Assembly (NCBI RefSeq): GCF_022201045.2
Contig: NC_068559.1
Span: 26,853,501 to 26,917,500 of the forward strand
Source: Citrus sinensis
Lineage: Eukaryota; Streptophyta; Magnoliopsida; Sapindales; Rutaceae
Direction of reading: 5' to 3'
DNA: 64,000 nt
In this document: positions 63,801 to 64,000 of the stretch, piece after piece
How the letters are laid out: each line of letters opens with the position of its first letter
How positions within the stretch are numbered: position 1 is the stretch's first letter
Position numbers and translations under genes: made by a program
The notes under the pieces: generated by a model
Databases searched by the model: none
Seen by the model: the letters and a program-made list of their open reading frames with translations, nothing else
What the model was told of the DNA's origin: nothing

Positions 63801-64000
63801 GGCCATTTGCAAAATGAAAAATATTTTGTATCTGTTCAAAAAAAAAAAAAAAAAATGTGTGTGTGTGTGTCGTATGTTTCCAATGAAACCTCTCCTTGAA
63901 GTTACAAGTAGAAGAGGAAAGTGAAAGGAAAGCATAACATATGTTCAGCACAGCAAATTATTAAATATGCATGTCTGCTGCATGTAATCTCAGTGAAAAT
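60888..64000. other. ATL upstream region and gene-free right flank
   Basis: Holds the ATL promoter/leader nearest 60888, then AT-rich DNA with no supported gene. Simple repeats: (TA)n at about 62824-62842, poly-T near 63474-63495, and an A run followed by (GT)n at about 63838-63870. Open frames at the right edge are short and motif-free. Confidence 0.5.

Noticed and set aside
1..64000. CRISPR array, bacterial operon or viral insertion
   Set aside because: No regularly spaced repeats with unique spacers and no prokaryotic gene layout; no viral replicase or capsid-like frame was seen on either strand.

Overview
This is a gene-rich stretch of a plant nuclear genome. The evidence is AT-rich intergenic DNA, GT-AG introns, 3-18 exon genes, and plant-specific families (KUP/HAK/KT transporters, class II trehalose-phosphate synthase, ATL RING-H2 protein, RSZ splicing factor). 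The proteins look like those of a eudicot, probably a rosid such as Citrus; that identification is an inference from family resemblance only.

Layout, left to right: RSZ21-type SR splicing factor (minus, 2255-3698); KUP7-type K+ transporter (plus, 5510-11155); a 7.6-kb gap carrying two related tRNA-derived SINE copies; KUP6-type K+ transporter (plus, 18795-23128); an 11-kb gene-poor gap carrying a hAT-type non-autonomous transposon with a perfect 8-bp target duplication and a Tourist-like MITE; TPS9-type trehalose-6-phosphate synthase (plus, 34266-37040) behind a probable 5'-leader intron; two NHL-repeat membrane protein genes facing each other tail to tail (39151-41757 plus, 42306-44502 minus); the gamma-adaptin subunit of AP-1 (plus, 45491-56638, 18 exons); and an ATL46/47-type RING-H2 E3 ligase (minus, 59369-60874). 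All exon joins were worked out by hand from splice consensus and reading-frame continuity, and every model closes in frame at the length expected for its family.

The genes do not form an operon or pathway. The order RSZ21 - KUP6 - TPS9 - NHL - NHL - gamma-adaptin - ATL47 matches what I recall of Arabidopsis chromosome 1 (around At1g23860-At1g23980, and its duplicate block around At1g70280-At1g70300), so the window appears to be an old conserved syntenic block into which the KUP7 gene is an apparent addition.

No novel multi-gene system was found. The most unusual signals are local tandem duplications that copy splice sites. In gamma-adaptin a 147-bp, 97%-identical duplication copies the 3' splice site plus the start of exon 4, with the upstream copy carrying a stop codon. 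In KUP7 a 68-bp duplication copies the 5' splice site of exon 3. The ATL gene has a small first exon whose start codon is overlapped by a strong-context upstream ORF.
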